This document shows positions 57,223 through 64,000 of a stretch of 64,000 nucleotides of DNA, piece by piece. The stretch spans positions 116,059 to 180,058 of the forward strand of contig JAAFJF010000003.1 in NCBI GenBank assembly GCA_013298815.1. Direction: 5' to 3'. The notes beneath the pieces are model-generated. The model worked only from the letters and a program-made list of their open reading frames with translations. It searched no databases and was not told where the DNA came from. The stretch comes from Polaromonas sp. GTDB taxonomy: Bacteria; Pseudomonadota; Gammaproteobacteria; Burkholderiales; Burkholderiaceae_C. Every line of letters begins with the position of its first letter. The first letter of the stretch is position 1. Position numbers and translations under genes: made by a program.

Positions 57223-58259
57223 TTCGGCGTCAATTGTTTGGTGATCGTGGCAAGTTGCGTCAATTTCGCCTTAGCCGCTCCTGATTCAATAGCAGATTTA
57301 GCAAGCAAGACACCGCCTTGGATCGAATTTGACACATTGGCCGCGTAAAGCGCAGCTCCTGCATTCAGCATCACAATATCGCGGGCGGGGCCGGCTTGGT
57401 TGTCTAAAACACCCATGAGCATCGTCTTGGAGTCCTCAGCGGTTTCGACCCGCAAAGCGCGGTTGCTGACCATTTGGATGCCGAAGTCTTCGGGGTGGAT
57501 TTCGTATTCGGTCACTTCGCCGTTTTTCAGCTCGCCTACCAGAGTGGCTGCGCCGGTGCTGACCTCGTCCATGCCGTCTTTGCCGTAAACGACCAAGGCG
57601 TGCTCAGCCCCCAAGCGCTGCAGGGCGCGGACTTGGATGCCGACCAGATCGGCGTGGAAGACGCCCATCAAAATATTCGGCGCGCCGGCAGGGTTGGTTA
57701 GGGGCCCTAAGATGTTGAAAATCGTCTTCATGCCCAGCTCTTTGCGGATGGGGGCGACGTTTTTCATGGCGGGGTGGTGATTCGGTGCGAACATGAAGCC
57801 GAGGCCCACGTCGGCGATGCACTGGGCAATCGCGACTGGGGAGAGGTTGATGTTGATGCCCAGCGCCTCCAGCACATCTGCACTGCCGGACTTGCTGCTG
57901 ACGCTGCGGCCGCCGTGTTTGCTGACTTTAGCACCCGCAGCAGCGGCGACAAACATGGCGCAGGTGGAGATATTGAAGGTGTGCGACCCGTCGCCACCGG
58001 TGCCGACGATGTCGACCAGATGGGTTTTGTCGGCGACCTCGACCTTGGTCGAAAACTCGCGCATGACCTGTGCGGCGGCGGTGATTTCACCAATCGTCTC
58101 TTTTTTGACACGCAAGCCAGTGATCAGCGCGGCCATCATGACGGGCGACATCTCGCCACTCATGATGAGGCGCATCAGGTGCAACATCTCGTCGTGGAAG
58201 ATTTCGCGGTGCTCTACGGTGCGTAAAAGCGCTTCTTGGGGGGTGATTTTGCTTGTCAT
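57219..58259 (-). CDS. trpD: Anthranilate phosphoribosyltransferase
   Basis: This 346-residue enzyme attaches phosphoribosyl to anthranilate. It has the PRPP-binding motif [15 protein letters not shown] near residue 85, [18 protein letters not shown], and the anthranilate site region [20 protein letters not shown]. It follows trpG after 116 bases that hold one dispersed element. Confidence 0.97.
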   Translation of the reverse strand: MTSKITPQEALLRTVEHREIFHDEMLHLMRLIMSGEMSPVMMAALITGLRVKKETIGEITAAAQVMREFSTKVEVADKTHLVDIVGTGGDGSHTFNISTCAMFVAAAAGAKVSKHGGRSVSSKSGSADVLEALGININLSPVAIAQCIADVGLGFMFAPNHHPAMKNVAPIRKELGMKTIFNILGPLTNPAGAPNILMGVFHADLVGIQVRALQRLGAEHALVVYGKDGMDEVSTGAATLVGELKNGEVTEYEIHPEDFGIQMVSNRALRVETAEDSKTMLMGVLDNQAGPARDIVMLNAGAALYAANVSNSIQGGVLLAKSAIESGAAKAKLTQLATITKQLTPN

Positions 58260-58290
58260 ATTGTCTGAAACCTCGTTTTGCGCCCTAGGT

Positions 58291-58352
58291 GACCTTAAAT
58301 ACGACTCTAGCCGGCGTATTTATTACCTATAACGCTATTAAATATATAGTGA
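58291..58352 (-). repeat. Dispersed element, copy 8 (between trpG and trpD)
   Basis: Read on the minus strand: CACTATATATTTAATAGC, GTTATAGGTAATAAATACGC, CGGCTAGAGTCGTATTTAAG. It lies inside the trp transcript and touches no coding sequence. Confidence 0.88.
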
Positions 58353-58375
58353 CTACTCGCTTTTAATTCAAAAAT

Positions 58376-58951
58376 TCAATCCAGAAAGTTTTTGAGCATC
58401 GCGTGGCCATGCTCGGTCAGGATGGATTCGGGGTGGAACTGCACGCCTTCCATCCGCACCGCAAACGGCAAGGTTTTGTGGCGCACGCCCATGATCTCGC
58501 CGTCATCCGTCCAAGCGGTGATTTCCAGATCAGCCGGGCAGCTGGCTCGCTCGATCGCCAGCGAATGGTAGCGGTTGACTGTGAATTGCGGCGGCAGACC
58601 GGCAAACACCCCCGTTTGCGTGGTGCTGATGACGCTGGTTTTACCATGCATGAGCTGCTGCGCGCGTATGATATTGCCACCCAGCGCCGCGCCTATGGCT
58701 TGGTGCCCCAGGCAGACCCCCAGAATCGGCAACTTTCCTGCGAAGTGAGTGATCGCTTTCACAGAAATTCCCGCCTCTGCTGGCGAACAAGGGCCAGGGG
58801 AGATGACCAGGCGGTCGGGCTTGCGGGCAGCGATGCCTTCCAAAGTGATTTCGTCGTTGCGGAAAACCTCAACTTCAGCGCCTAGTTCGCCAAAATACTG
58901 GACGATGTTGTAGGTGAAGGAATCGTAGTTGTCGATCATCAAGAGTTTCAT
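58376..58951 (-). CDS. trpG: Anthranilate synthase component II (glutamine amidotransferase)
   Basis: This 191-residue class I glutaminase has catalytic Cys in [11 protein letters not shown], and His/Glu in [13 protein letters not shown], plus [12 protein letters not shown]. It supplies ammonia to TrpE and may serve PabB as well. It overlaps the trpE stop by 4 bases (ATGA). Confidence 0.97.
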   Translation of the reverse strand: MKLLMIDNYDSFTYNIVQYFGELGAEVEVFRNDEITLEGIAARKPDRLVISPGPCSPAEAGISVKAITHFAGKLPILGVCLGHQAIGAALGGNIIRAQQLMHGKTSVISTTQTGVFAGLPPQFTVNRYHSLAIERASCPADLEITAWTDDGEIMGVRHKTLPFAVRMEGVQFHPESILTEHGHAMLKNFLD

Positions 58952-60498
58952 ACCAAGCCCTCCTCAACCAATTCGCTCGCGCGAAGCAACGCCCTAGCCT
59001 TGGCCTCCGTCTCCGCCCATTCCAGCTCAGGCACGCTGTCGGCCACCACGCCGGCGGCGGCCTGCACATACAAGGTGTCGTTTTTGATGATGCCGGTGCG
59101 GATGGCAATGGCCACGTCCATGTCACCGGCAAAGCTGAGGTAGCCGCAGGCACCACCGTAAAGGCCGCGTTTGATCGGCTCCAGCTGGTCAATCAGCTCC
59201 ATCGCGTGGACTTTGGGCGCACCGGTCAAGGTGCCGGCAGGGAAAGTGGCTTTGAGGACGTCCATCGCTGTCATACCGTCATTCAAAATGCCTTCAACAT
59301 TGCTGACGATGTGCATGACGTGGCTGTAGCGCTCGACGGCGAACGATTCTGTGACTTTGACCGAACCAATTTGAGCGATGCGACCAATGTCGTTACGAGC
59401 CAAATCAATCAGCATGACATGTTCGGCGCGCTCTTTGGGGTCGTTGATGAGCTCGACTTCGGCAGCTTTGTCAGCCTCCGTCGATGGGCCACGTGGGCGG
59501 GTGCCAGCCAGCGGTCGGATGGTCACTTTTTGTTCAGTTTTGCCAGCGATTTCCACCATTTCTTGACGAACCAAAATCTCAGGACTCGCGCCTACAACTT
59601 GGAAATCACCGAAATCGTAAAAGTACATGTATGGCGATGGGTTCAGCGAACGCAGCGCGCGGTACAGGCTGAGTGGCGACTCGGTGTAGCGCTTTTTGAT
59701 GCGCTGGCCGACTTGAACTTGCATGAAGTCGCCGCCCGCAATCAGCTCTTTAGCGCGTAAAACGGCGGCTAAATAATCCGCCTTGGCGAAGTCGCGTACA
59801 GCGGGGTGCGTCGTCGAGGGGTTGATTTCAGGCGCATTCACCGAAGACTTGAGCATTTCCTTCAAAGCATGCAAGCGTGCTTTAGCCACCGCATAAGCGT
59901 CGGGCTGGGCGGGGTCGGCGTAGACGATTAGGGAAAGTTTGCCAGAGAGGTTGTCAATCACCGCTAGTTCTTCACACTGCAGGAGCAAAATGTCGGGGCA
60001 ATGCAACTCGTCGGGCGGGCAGGATTGCTCCAGCTTTTTCTCAATGTAGCGCACGGCATCGTAGCCAAAGTAACCGGCTAAACCACCACAAAAACGCGGC
60101 ATGCCGGGCTGCAGGGCAACTTTGAACCGCTGCTGGTACTGGGCGATAAAGTCCAGCGGGTTGATGCGGCTGGTTTCAACGACCTTACCGTCGGTAACGA
60201 CTTCGGTTTTCGCATCAGCGCCAAAGCCGCTAGACCGCAGCAAAGTACGCGCTGGCAGGCCGATGAAGCTGTAGCGGCCAAAACGCTCGCCTCCAACGAC
60301 GGATTCAAGTAAAAAACTATTGTAGCCAGCGTATTTATTGCCTAAAGTGCTATTATTTTTATGACTACTCGTCGTAGTTTGCGTCAGTTTTAAATAGAGC
60401 GACAAGGGGGTTTCAAGGTCGGCAAAAGCTTGCAGCATCAAAGGGATGCGGTTGAAGCCTTGCGATTTGCGTTGGGTAAATTCTTGTTCGGTGATCAC
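58948..60498 (-). CDS. trpE: Anthranilate synthase component I with an in-frame repeat insert
   Basis: This 516-residue enzyme makes anthranilate from chorismate. C-terminal chorismate-site motifs are [16 protein letters not shown] and [19 protein letters not shown]. The N-terminal tryptophan feedback motif LLES is present in [10 protein letters not shown]. Immediately before it, residues about 41-61 ([17 protein letters not shown]) are encoded by the dispersed element and replace the few residues found in relatives. The start is GTG 60498 with AAGG 8 bases before. Confidence 0.97.
   Translation of the reverse strand: MITEQEFTQRKSQGFNRIPLMLQAFADLETPLSLYLKLTQTTTSSHKNNSTLGNKYAGYNSFLLESVVGGERFGRYSFIGLPARTLLRSSGFGADAKTEVVTDGKVVETSRINPLDFIAQYQQRFKVALQPGMPRFCGGLAGYFGYDAVRYIEKKLEQSCPPDELHCPDILLLQCEELAVIDNLSGKLSLIVYADPAQPDAYAVAKARLHALKEMLKSSVNAPEINPSTTHPAVRDFAKADYLAAVLRAKELIAGGDFMQVQVGQRIKKRYTESPLSLYRALRSLNPSPYMYFYDFGDFQVVGASPEILVRQEMVEIAGKTEQKVTIRPLAGTRPRGPSTEADKAAEVELINDPKERAEHVMLIDLARNDIGRIAQIGSVKVTESFAVERYSHVMHIVSNVEGILNDGMTAMDVLKATFPAGTLTGAPKVHAMELIDQLEPIKRGLYGGACGYLSFAGDMDVAIAIRTGIIKNDTLYVQAAAGVVADSVPELEWAETEAKARALLRASELVEEGLV
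60316..60375 (-). repeat. Dispersed element, copy 9 (in-frame inside trpE)
   Basis: Read on the minus strand: AGTAGTCATAAAAATAATAG, CACTTTAGGCAATAAATACG, CTGGCTACAATAG. It shares the AGTAGTCA lead with copy 8. It is in frame and lies next to the LLES feedback motif. Confidence 0.85.
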
Positions 60499-60950
60499 GA
60501 TAAAAGCCTTATATGCGTGCCCTAAAAATACGATTGATGCTGTGTGTATTTTTAGTGGCTACTTCTGCGAATCACTGGGGCAAGGCCTTGGTGGCAGAAG
60601 CGGTTCAAACAATGATGCCAAGAGACTGCCGTTTGTAGCAGTTTTAGGCACGAAAAAGTAAGCGTTAAAGTGAGGTACGCCAAAGCCAAGCTCCTCGGTC
60701 AGTGCGACCGGTGCTTGAACCAAAAGTAAAGGCGTTTTCAACGCTGTGATTGAACATATAAGTAGAGTGTAGCAAACTCCGCGACTCTTGGCATCAAATT
60801 GACGTTCAATTTTGCGTAACCTAGCGTAAACCCGATGCGTCGCTTTGAACGTATCCGTGATAATAATCACTCAAAAATAGCACGGTCGTTCGTTTTTATT
60901 TGTCGATTATTAAATACTTATTTACGTTGTTTATATTTATAGAGGTCACC
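60499..60950. other. Divergent trpE / chalcone-isomerase-like intergenic region
   Basis: This 452-base gap holds the promoters for the leftward trp operon and the rightward gene at 60951. An inverted repeat lies close to trpE. A leftward open frame of 103 codons (60559-60870) has no recognisable similarity or ribosome-binding site and I do not call it. No trp leader peptide with tandem Trp codons is visible. Confidence 0.7.
60522..60555 (-). promoter_or_regulatory. Inverted repeat in the trpE 5' region
   Basis: CTAAAAATAC and GTATTTTTAG pair perfectly around a 14-base loop, 24 bases before the trpE start. It could be an operator or a weak mRNA hairpin; AT-only pairing makes it weak. Confidence 0.45.
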
Positions 60951-61538
60951 ATGTTCAAAAAATCATTTTCCAAACTAGTTGCTCTCATTTTAGCTATGGC
61001 TTGTGCCACTGGCGTTTGTGCAGCCACTGTAGATGTTGCTGGTGTTAAATTTGAAGATACCATTGACCAGCGTGGCAGCAAATTGGTGCTGAATGGTGCT
61101 GGCGTACGTTACAAAGCCGTGTTCAAAGTATATTCAGCAGGCCTCTATTTACCCAAGAAAACAAGCTCGGCGGAGGAAGCTTTGTCCATGTCTGGGGCTA
61201 AGCGCATCAGCATCACCATGCTGCGTGATATTGACTCCAATGAATTAGGTAAGTTGTTCACACGCGGGGTTGAGGACAATGCGGCCAAGACGGAGATGTC
61301 GAAACTAATCCCAGGCCTCATTCGCATGAGTCAAATCTTTAGTGACCAAAAAAAGCTAGCAGCTGGCGATAGTTTTACATTTGAATGGGTGCCTGGCACA
61401 GGTGGAATTTTGACGGTAAAGGGTAGACCGCAGGGGGAGCCATTCAAAGAGCAAGAGTTTTTCACGGCTCTTTTGCGTATTTGGCTAGGGCCTGTACCTG
61501 CAGATTTCAAACTTAAAGAAGCTTTACTGGCCAAATAA
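60951..61538 (+). CDS. Chalcone-isomerase-fold exported protein
   Basis: This 195-residue protein has a signal peptide (KLVALILAMACATGVCAAT, cleavage after CAA or nearby) and the chalcone-isomerase-like fold: GVKFEDTIDQRG, NGAGVRYKAVFKVYSAGLYL and FTFEWVPGTGG. Bacterial members are thought to bind lipids or fatty acids, not isomerise chalcone. That fits the fadD gene 54 bases downstream. The ATG at 60951 has GAGG 6 bases upstream. Confidence 0.87.
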   Translation: MFKKSFSKLVALILAMACATGVCAATVDVAGVKFEDTIDQRGSKLVLNGAGVRYKAVFKVYSAGLYLPKKTSSAEEALSMSGAKRISITMLRDIDSNELGKLFTRGVEDNAAKTEMSKLIPGLIRMSQIFSDQKKLAAGDSFTFEWVPGTGGILTVKGRPQGEPFKEQEFFTALLRIWLGPVPADFKLKEALLAK

Positions 61539-61592
61539 ATCTTGTTTTATTCTTTGTTTTATTCACTCACAGTTGGAAAGTATTAGGTATTC

Positions 61593-63278
61593 ATGGACAA
61601 AATTTGGCTAAAAAGTTATCCGCCGGGCGTGCCTGCTGAAATTAATCCTGATACGTATGAGTCATTACCCCATTTGCTAGACGAAGCATTTCAAAAGCAT
61701 GCCAATAGACCTTTCGCGGTTTGTATGGAGCAGTGGATGAGCTATCGAGAGGTAGATATCTTGTCGACGGCTTTGGCGGCTTGGTTACAGAGCCAAGGGC
61801 TAGAGCCTGGTGCACGCGTTGCCATCATGCTGCCTAATCTACCTCAGTTTTCGGTAACGATGGCAGCCGTATTACGTGCAGGTTACACATGCGTGAATAT
61901 CAACCCGCTATACACGCCGCGCGAACTAGAGCACCAATTGAACGACTCTGGCGCTGAAACCATCATCATTTTAGAAAACTTTGCTTCCACGCTGTTAGAG
62001 GTGATTGGCAAGACGCCTATTAAACGGGTTGTACTGACGCGAGTTGGAGATTTGCTGGGTGCCATTTTTGGCAAATGGATCACTTTTGCTGTGCGGCATT
62101 TGAAAAAAGCAGTGCCACCTTACACATTCACTATAGAAAACGCTCTGCAAGTGACGGCTTTTAGTGATGCTATTTCGCGTGGCCGTCGCCTGCCATTGAA
62201 GCCACACCATACAAATTTGCAATCTATCGCATTTTTGCAGTACACAGGTGGCACGACAGGTTTGTCAAAAGGCGCAGTGCTGACGCATCGAAATATTATC
62301 GCAGCCGTACTGCAGGGTGAAGCTTGGTTTACACCGGCAATGGGACGCGTAGGCGATGTACGGAACATCAACGGTATAGCTGCCTTGCCGCTTTACCATA
62401 TTTTCGCTCTGAACTTGAGCTTGCTTACTATGCGCTGGGGGGCACACATGACTTTAGTGCCTAATCCCAGAGACTTTCCAGGTTTCGTAGAAACGCTCAA
62501 GAAAAGACCTTTTCATATGCTACCGGCGGTTAATACTTTGTTTAATGCTTTGCTGTCTCAGCCTGATTTCAAGAGTATTGATTTCACAAATTTATGCGTG
62601 ACGCAGGCTGGTGGAATGGCAGCATCTGAAGGCACTGCAAAAAATTGGCTTGCTACAACTGGTTGCCCCATGATTGAGGGTTGGGGCATGAGCGAGACTG
62701 TTGCCATTGGAACTAATAACCCCGTCAATAACAAAGAATTTACAGGGACTATCGGTTTACCGCTGCCGAGTATTGAAATTGCGATCAAGGACGAAGCTGG
62801 CAACAATGTTCCTCAAGGTCAATCTGGTGAGATTTGCATCAAAGGCCCGAACGTTATGGCAGGTTACTACAATCAACCCGAAGAAAATGCTAAAGCTTTC
62901 ACCACCGATGGTTTCATGAGAACCGGCGATGTTGGCATCATGGATGAGCGTGGCTATACGAAAATTGTCGACCGATTGAAAGACATGATCATTGTGAGTG
63001 GCTTCAATGTCTACCCCAATGAACTCGAAAACATAGTTTCTTTGTGTCCCGGTGTCCTTGAATGTGCCGTGATTGGGATACCCGATGAAAAGGCTGGTGA
63101 AGCCATCAAGCTTTTCATAATAAAAAAAGACACTAATCTAAGTGAAGAAGATGTCAAAACTTATTGCAGGCAAAATTTAACTGGCTACAAAATGCCGAAA
63201 TATATCGTTTTCAGGGACGATTTACCTAAAACCAATGTCGGAAAGATATTACGCCGTGAGTTACGAGCTGGCAAATAG
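61593..63278 (+). CDS. fadD: Long-chain fatty acid-CoA ligase
   Basis: This 561-residue adenylating enzyme activates fatty acids with CoA. It has the P-loop-like YTGGTTGLSKGA near residue 215, GWGMSETVAIG near 370, TGDVGIMDERGY and the FACS signature DRLKDMIIVSGFNVYP, with catalytic Lys in NVGKILRRELR. Its N-terminus WLKSYPPGVPAEI is FadD-like. It probably shares a transcript with the chalcone-isomerase-like gene. A strong terminator follows. Confidence 0.95.
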   Translation: MDKIWLKSYPPGVPAEINPDTYESLPHLLDEAFQKHANRPFAVCMEQWMSYREVDILSTALAAWLQSQGLEPGARVAIMLPNLPQFSVTMAAVLRAGYTCVNINPLYTPRELEHQLNDSGAETIIILENFASTLLEVIGKTPIKRVVLTRVGDLLGAIFGKWITFAVRHLKKAVPPYTFTIENALQVTAFSDAISRGRRLPLKPHHTNLQSIAFLQYTGGTTGLSKGAVLTHRNIIAAVLQGEAWFTPAMGRVGDVRNINGIAALPLYHIFALNLSLLTMRWGAHMTLVPNPRDFPGFVETLKKRPFHMLPAVNTLFNALLSQPDFKSIDFTNLCVTQAGGMAASEGTAKNWLATTGCPMIEGWGMSETVAIGTNNPVNNKEFTGTIGLPLPSIEIAIKDEAGNNVPQGQSGEICIKGPNVMAGYYNQPEENAKAFTTDGFMRTGDVGIMDERGYTKIVDRLKDMIIVSGFNVYPNELENIVSLCPGVLECAVIGIPDEKAGEAIKLFIIKKDTNLSEEDVKTYCRQNLTGYKMPKYIVFRDDLPKTNVGKILRRELRAGK

Positions 63279-63302
63279 ACTCTGATTGTGTTTAACCTAC
63301 AG

Positions 63303-63331
63303 GAGCTGGCACCGTGTCCAGCTCTTTTTTT
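63303..63331 (+). terminator. fadD terminator
   Basis: GAGCTGG and CCAGCTC pair around an 8-base loop and are followed by TTTTTTT. It lies 24 bases after the fadD stop. Confidence 0.95.
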
Positions 63332-63412
63332 CGTTCGTATTACTTTGTGTGGAACAACGAATTTAACCTAATTGGCTATACAAAAGTCTGTGTAACATCA
63401 GATTATTGCAGA

Positions 63413-63449
63413 CGAAAAAAAACCCCCAACCGATCGGTTGAGGGTTTTT
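63413..63449 (-). terminator. rRNA operon terminator
   Basis: CCC and CAACCGATCGGTTG with GGG form a stem flanked by A and T runs. On the minus strand it ends in a run of eight T. It lies 11 bases beyond the 5S gene. Confidence 0.92.
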
Positions 63450-63460
63450 CTATTATAGAA

Positions 63461-63574
63461 GCCTGACAATGTCCTACTTTCACACGGGAATCCGCACTAT
63501 CATCGGCGCTAAGGCGTTTCACTTTCCTGTTCGGGATGGGAAGGAGTGGTACCACCTTGCTATGGTCATCAGGC
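63461..63574 (-). rRNA. rrf: 5S ribosomal RNA
   Basis: Minus strand: the ends GCCTGATGACC and TTGTCAGGC pair, with internal CACTCCTTCCCATCCCGAAC and GAAACGCCTTAGCGCCGATG typical of proteobacterial 5S. It is about 114 bases long. It lies at the 3' end of a leftward rRNA operon. Confidence 0.95.
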
Positions 63575-63781
63575 ATAACTTGTTGCCATGTTGATTTTCA
63601 ATTAAGAAGTCAACACAACGAATTCATAGAGTTAATCAGCTCATGTGCATGTAGCACATAATTATTTATTGGATCACGTCTAAACAACTTGAACATAACA
63701 AACATTCGAACTTATTGAACTTTGCTGCCTTTACATTTCTGCAATTTCAACATTATTTACAACAAATCAAAGTTATAGAGT

Positions 63782-64000
63782 CAAGCCGCACGAGCAATTA
63801 GTATCAGTTAGCTTAACGCATTACTGCGCTTCCACACCTGACCTATCAACGTCCTGGTCTTGAACGACTCTTTAGGGGGCTCAAGGCCCCGGCAGATCTC
63901 ATCTTGAAACGAGTTTCCCGCTTAGATGCTTTCAGCGGTTATCTCTTCCACACTTAGCTACTCGGCAATGCCACTGGCGTGACAACCGATACACCAGAGG
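63782..64000 (-). rRNA. rrl: 23S ribosomal RNA, 3' end (partial)
   Basis: The minus strand matches the conserved 23S 3' end: CAGGACGTTGATAGGTCAGG, then GCGTTAAGCTAACTGATACT and AATTGCTCGTGCGGCTTGAC. The gene continues past the right edge. The exact mature 3' end (near 63782) is estimated. The roughly 207-base spacer to 5S shows no tRNA. Confidence 0.95.

Noticed and set aside
60559..60870. Leftward open frame of 103 codons before trpE
   Set aside because: No family similarity, no ribosome-binding site, odd composition, and it lies across a divergent promoter region.
63575..63781. tRNA in the 23S-5S spacer
   Set aside because: No cloverleaf can be folded on either strand by eye.

Overview
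The window reads as a chromosomal segment of a betaproteobacterium of the order Burkholderiales, most likely Comamonadaceae. This is inferred from gene content and order: recJ next to an RpfE-like gene, fkpB-ispH, lolC-lolD, rsmB-DUF4390-ntrY-ntrX, a trpE-G-D-C operon, and tyr-gly-thr tRNAs-tuf-trp tRNA-secE-nusG-rplKAJL-rpoBC. Base composition is moderate by eye and not GC-rich. There is no phage, conjugative element, insertion sequence or CRISPR array. Almost everything is core housekeeping.

Layout. 1-1.0 kb: tctB and the start of tctA. 1.1-3.0 kb: a spermidine-synthase-like protein, TatD and tRNA-Ser. 3.1-6.4 kb: acyl-CoA desaturase, then a sensor kinase and response regulator transcribed towards each other. 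6.5-11 kb: leftward PHP phosphatase, EamA transporter, YciO, M50 protease, trpS. 11.2-14.7 kb: outer-membrane barrel protein, recJ, RpfE-like protein. 14.8-16.7 kb: lolC-lolD. 16.7-20.4 kb: two unknown membrane proteins, an S4/pseudouridine-synthase-like protein, serS. 20.4-24.9 kb: a methyltransferase, an inserted-looking Fic gene, ispH, fkpB, radC, with several hairpin repeats. 25-27.4 kb: serC-serA. 27.4-31.2 kb: Tim44-like, DUF2062, TerC-family, LysR. 31.3-33.6 kb: groES-groEL behind a perfect CIRCE operator. 33.6-34.9 kb: an uncharacterised STAS/ATPase pair. 34.9-40.4 kb: tRNA-Phe, ntrX-like, ntrY, DUF4390, rsmB, a mini-protein. 40.4-54.6 kb: the transcription/translation super-cluster. 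54.6-60.5 kb: ung, a VanZ-like gene and the trp operon, which carries a toxin-antitoxin pair between trpD and trpC. 60.9-63.3 kb: chalcone-isomerase-like protein and fadD. 63.4-64 kb: the 3' end of a leftward rRNA operon (5S and part of 23S).

The most unusual feature is a dispersed element of about 55-65 bp. Its shape is CACTAT or GCTAT, a short AT spacer, ATAGC, then a core close to TTAGGCAGTAAATACGCCGG. I find nine near-complete copies. Three lie between genes (one of these beside a terminator) and one separates groES from groEL. Five touch coding sequence: internal in-frame inserts in serS and trpE, the start codon and N-terminus of ispH, and the C-termini and stop codons of the RpfE-like and VanZ-like proteins. 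This resembles in principle the protein-invading palindromic elements of Rickettsia, but the sequence family is different. Shorter half-copies seem to lie inside tatD, recJ, lolC and lolD.

Other points of interest are the Fic gene bracketed by a duplicated 3' end of the neighbouring methyltransferase, three long perfect-hairpin repeats within 2.6 kb, the toxin-antitoxin insertion in the trp operon with a likely operator over the trpD stop, and the STAS/HATPase module.
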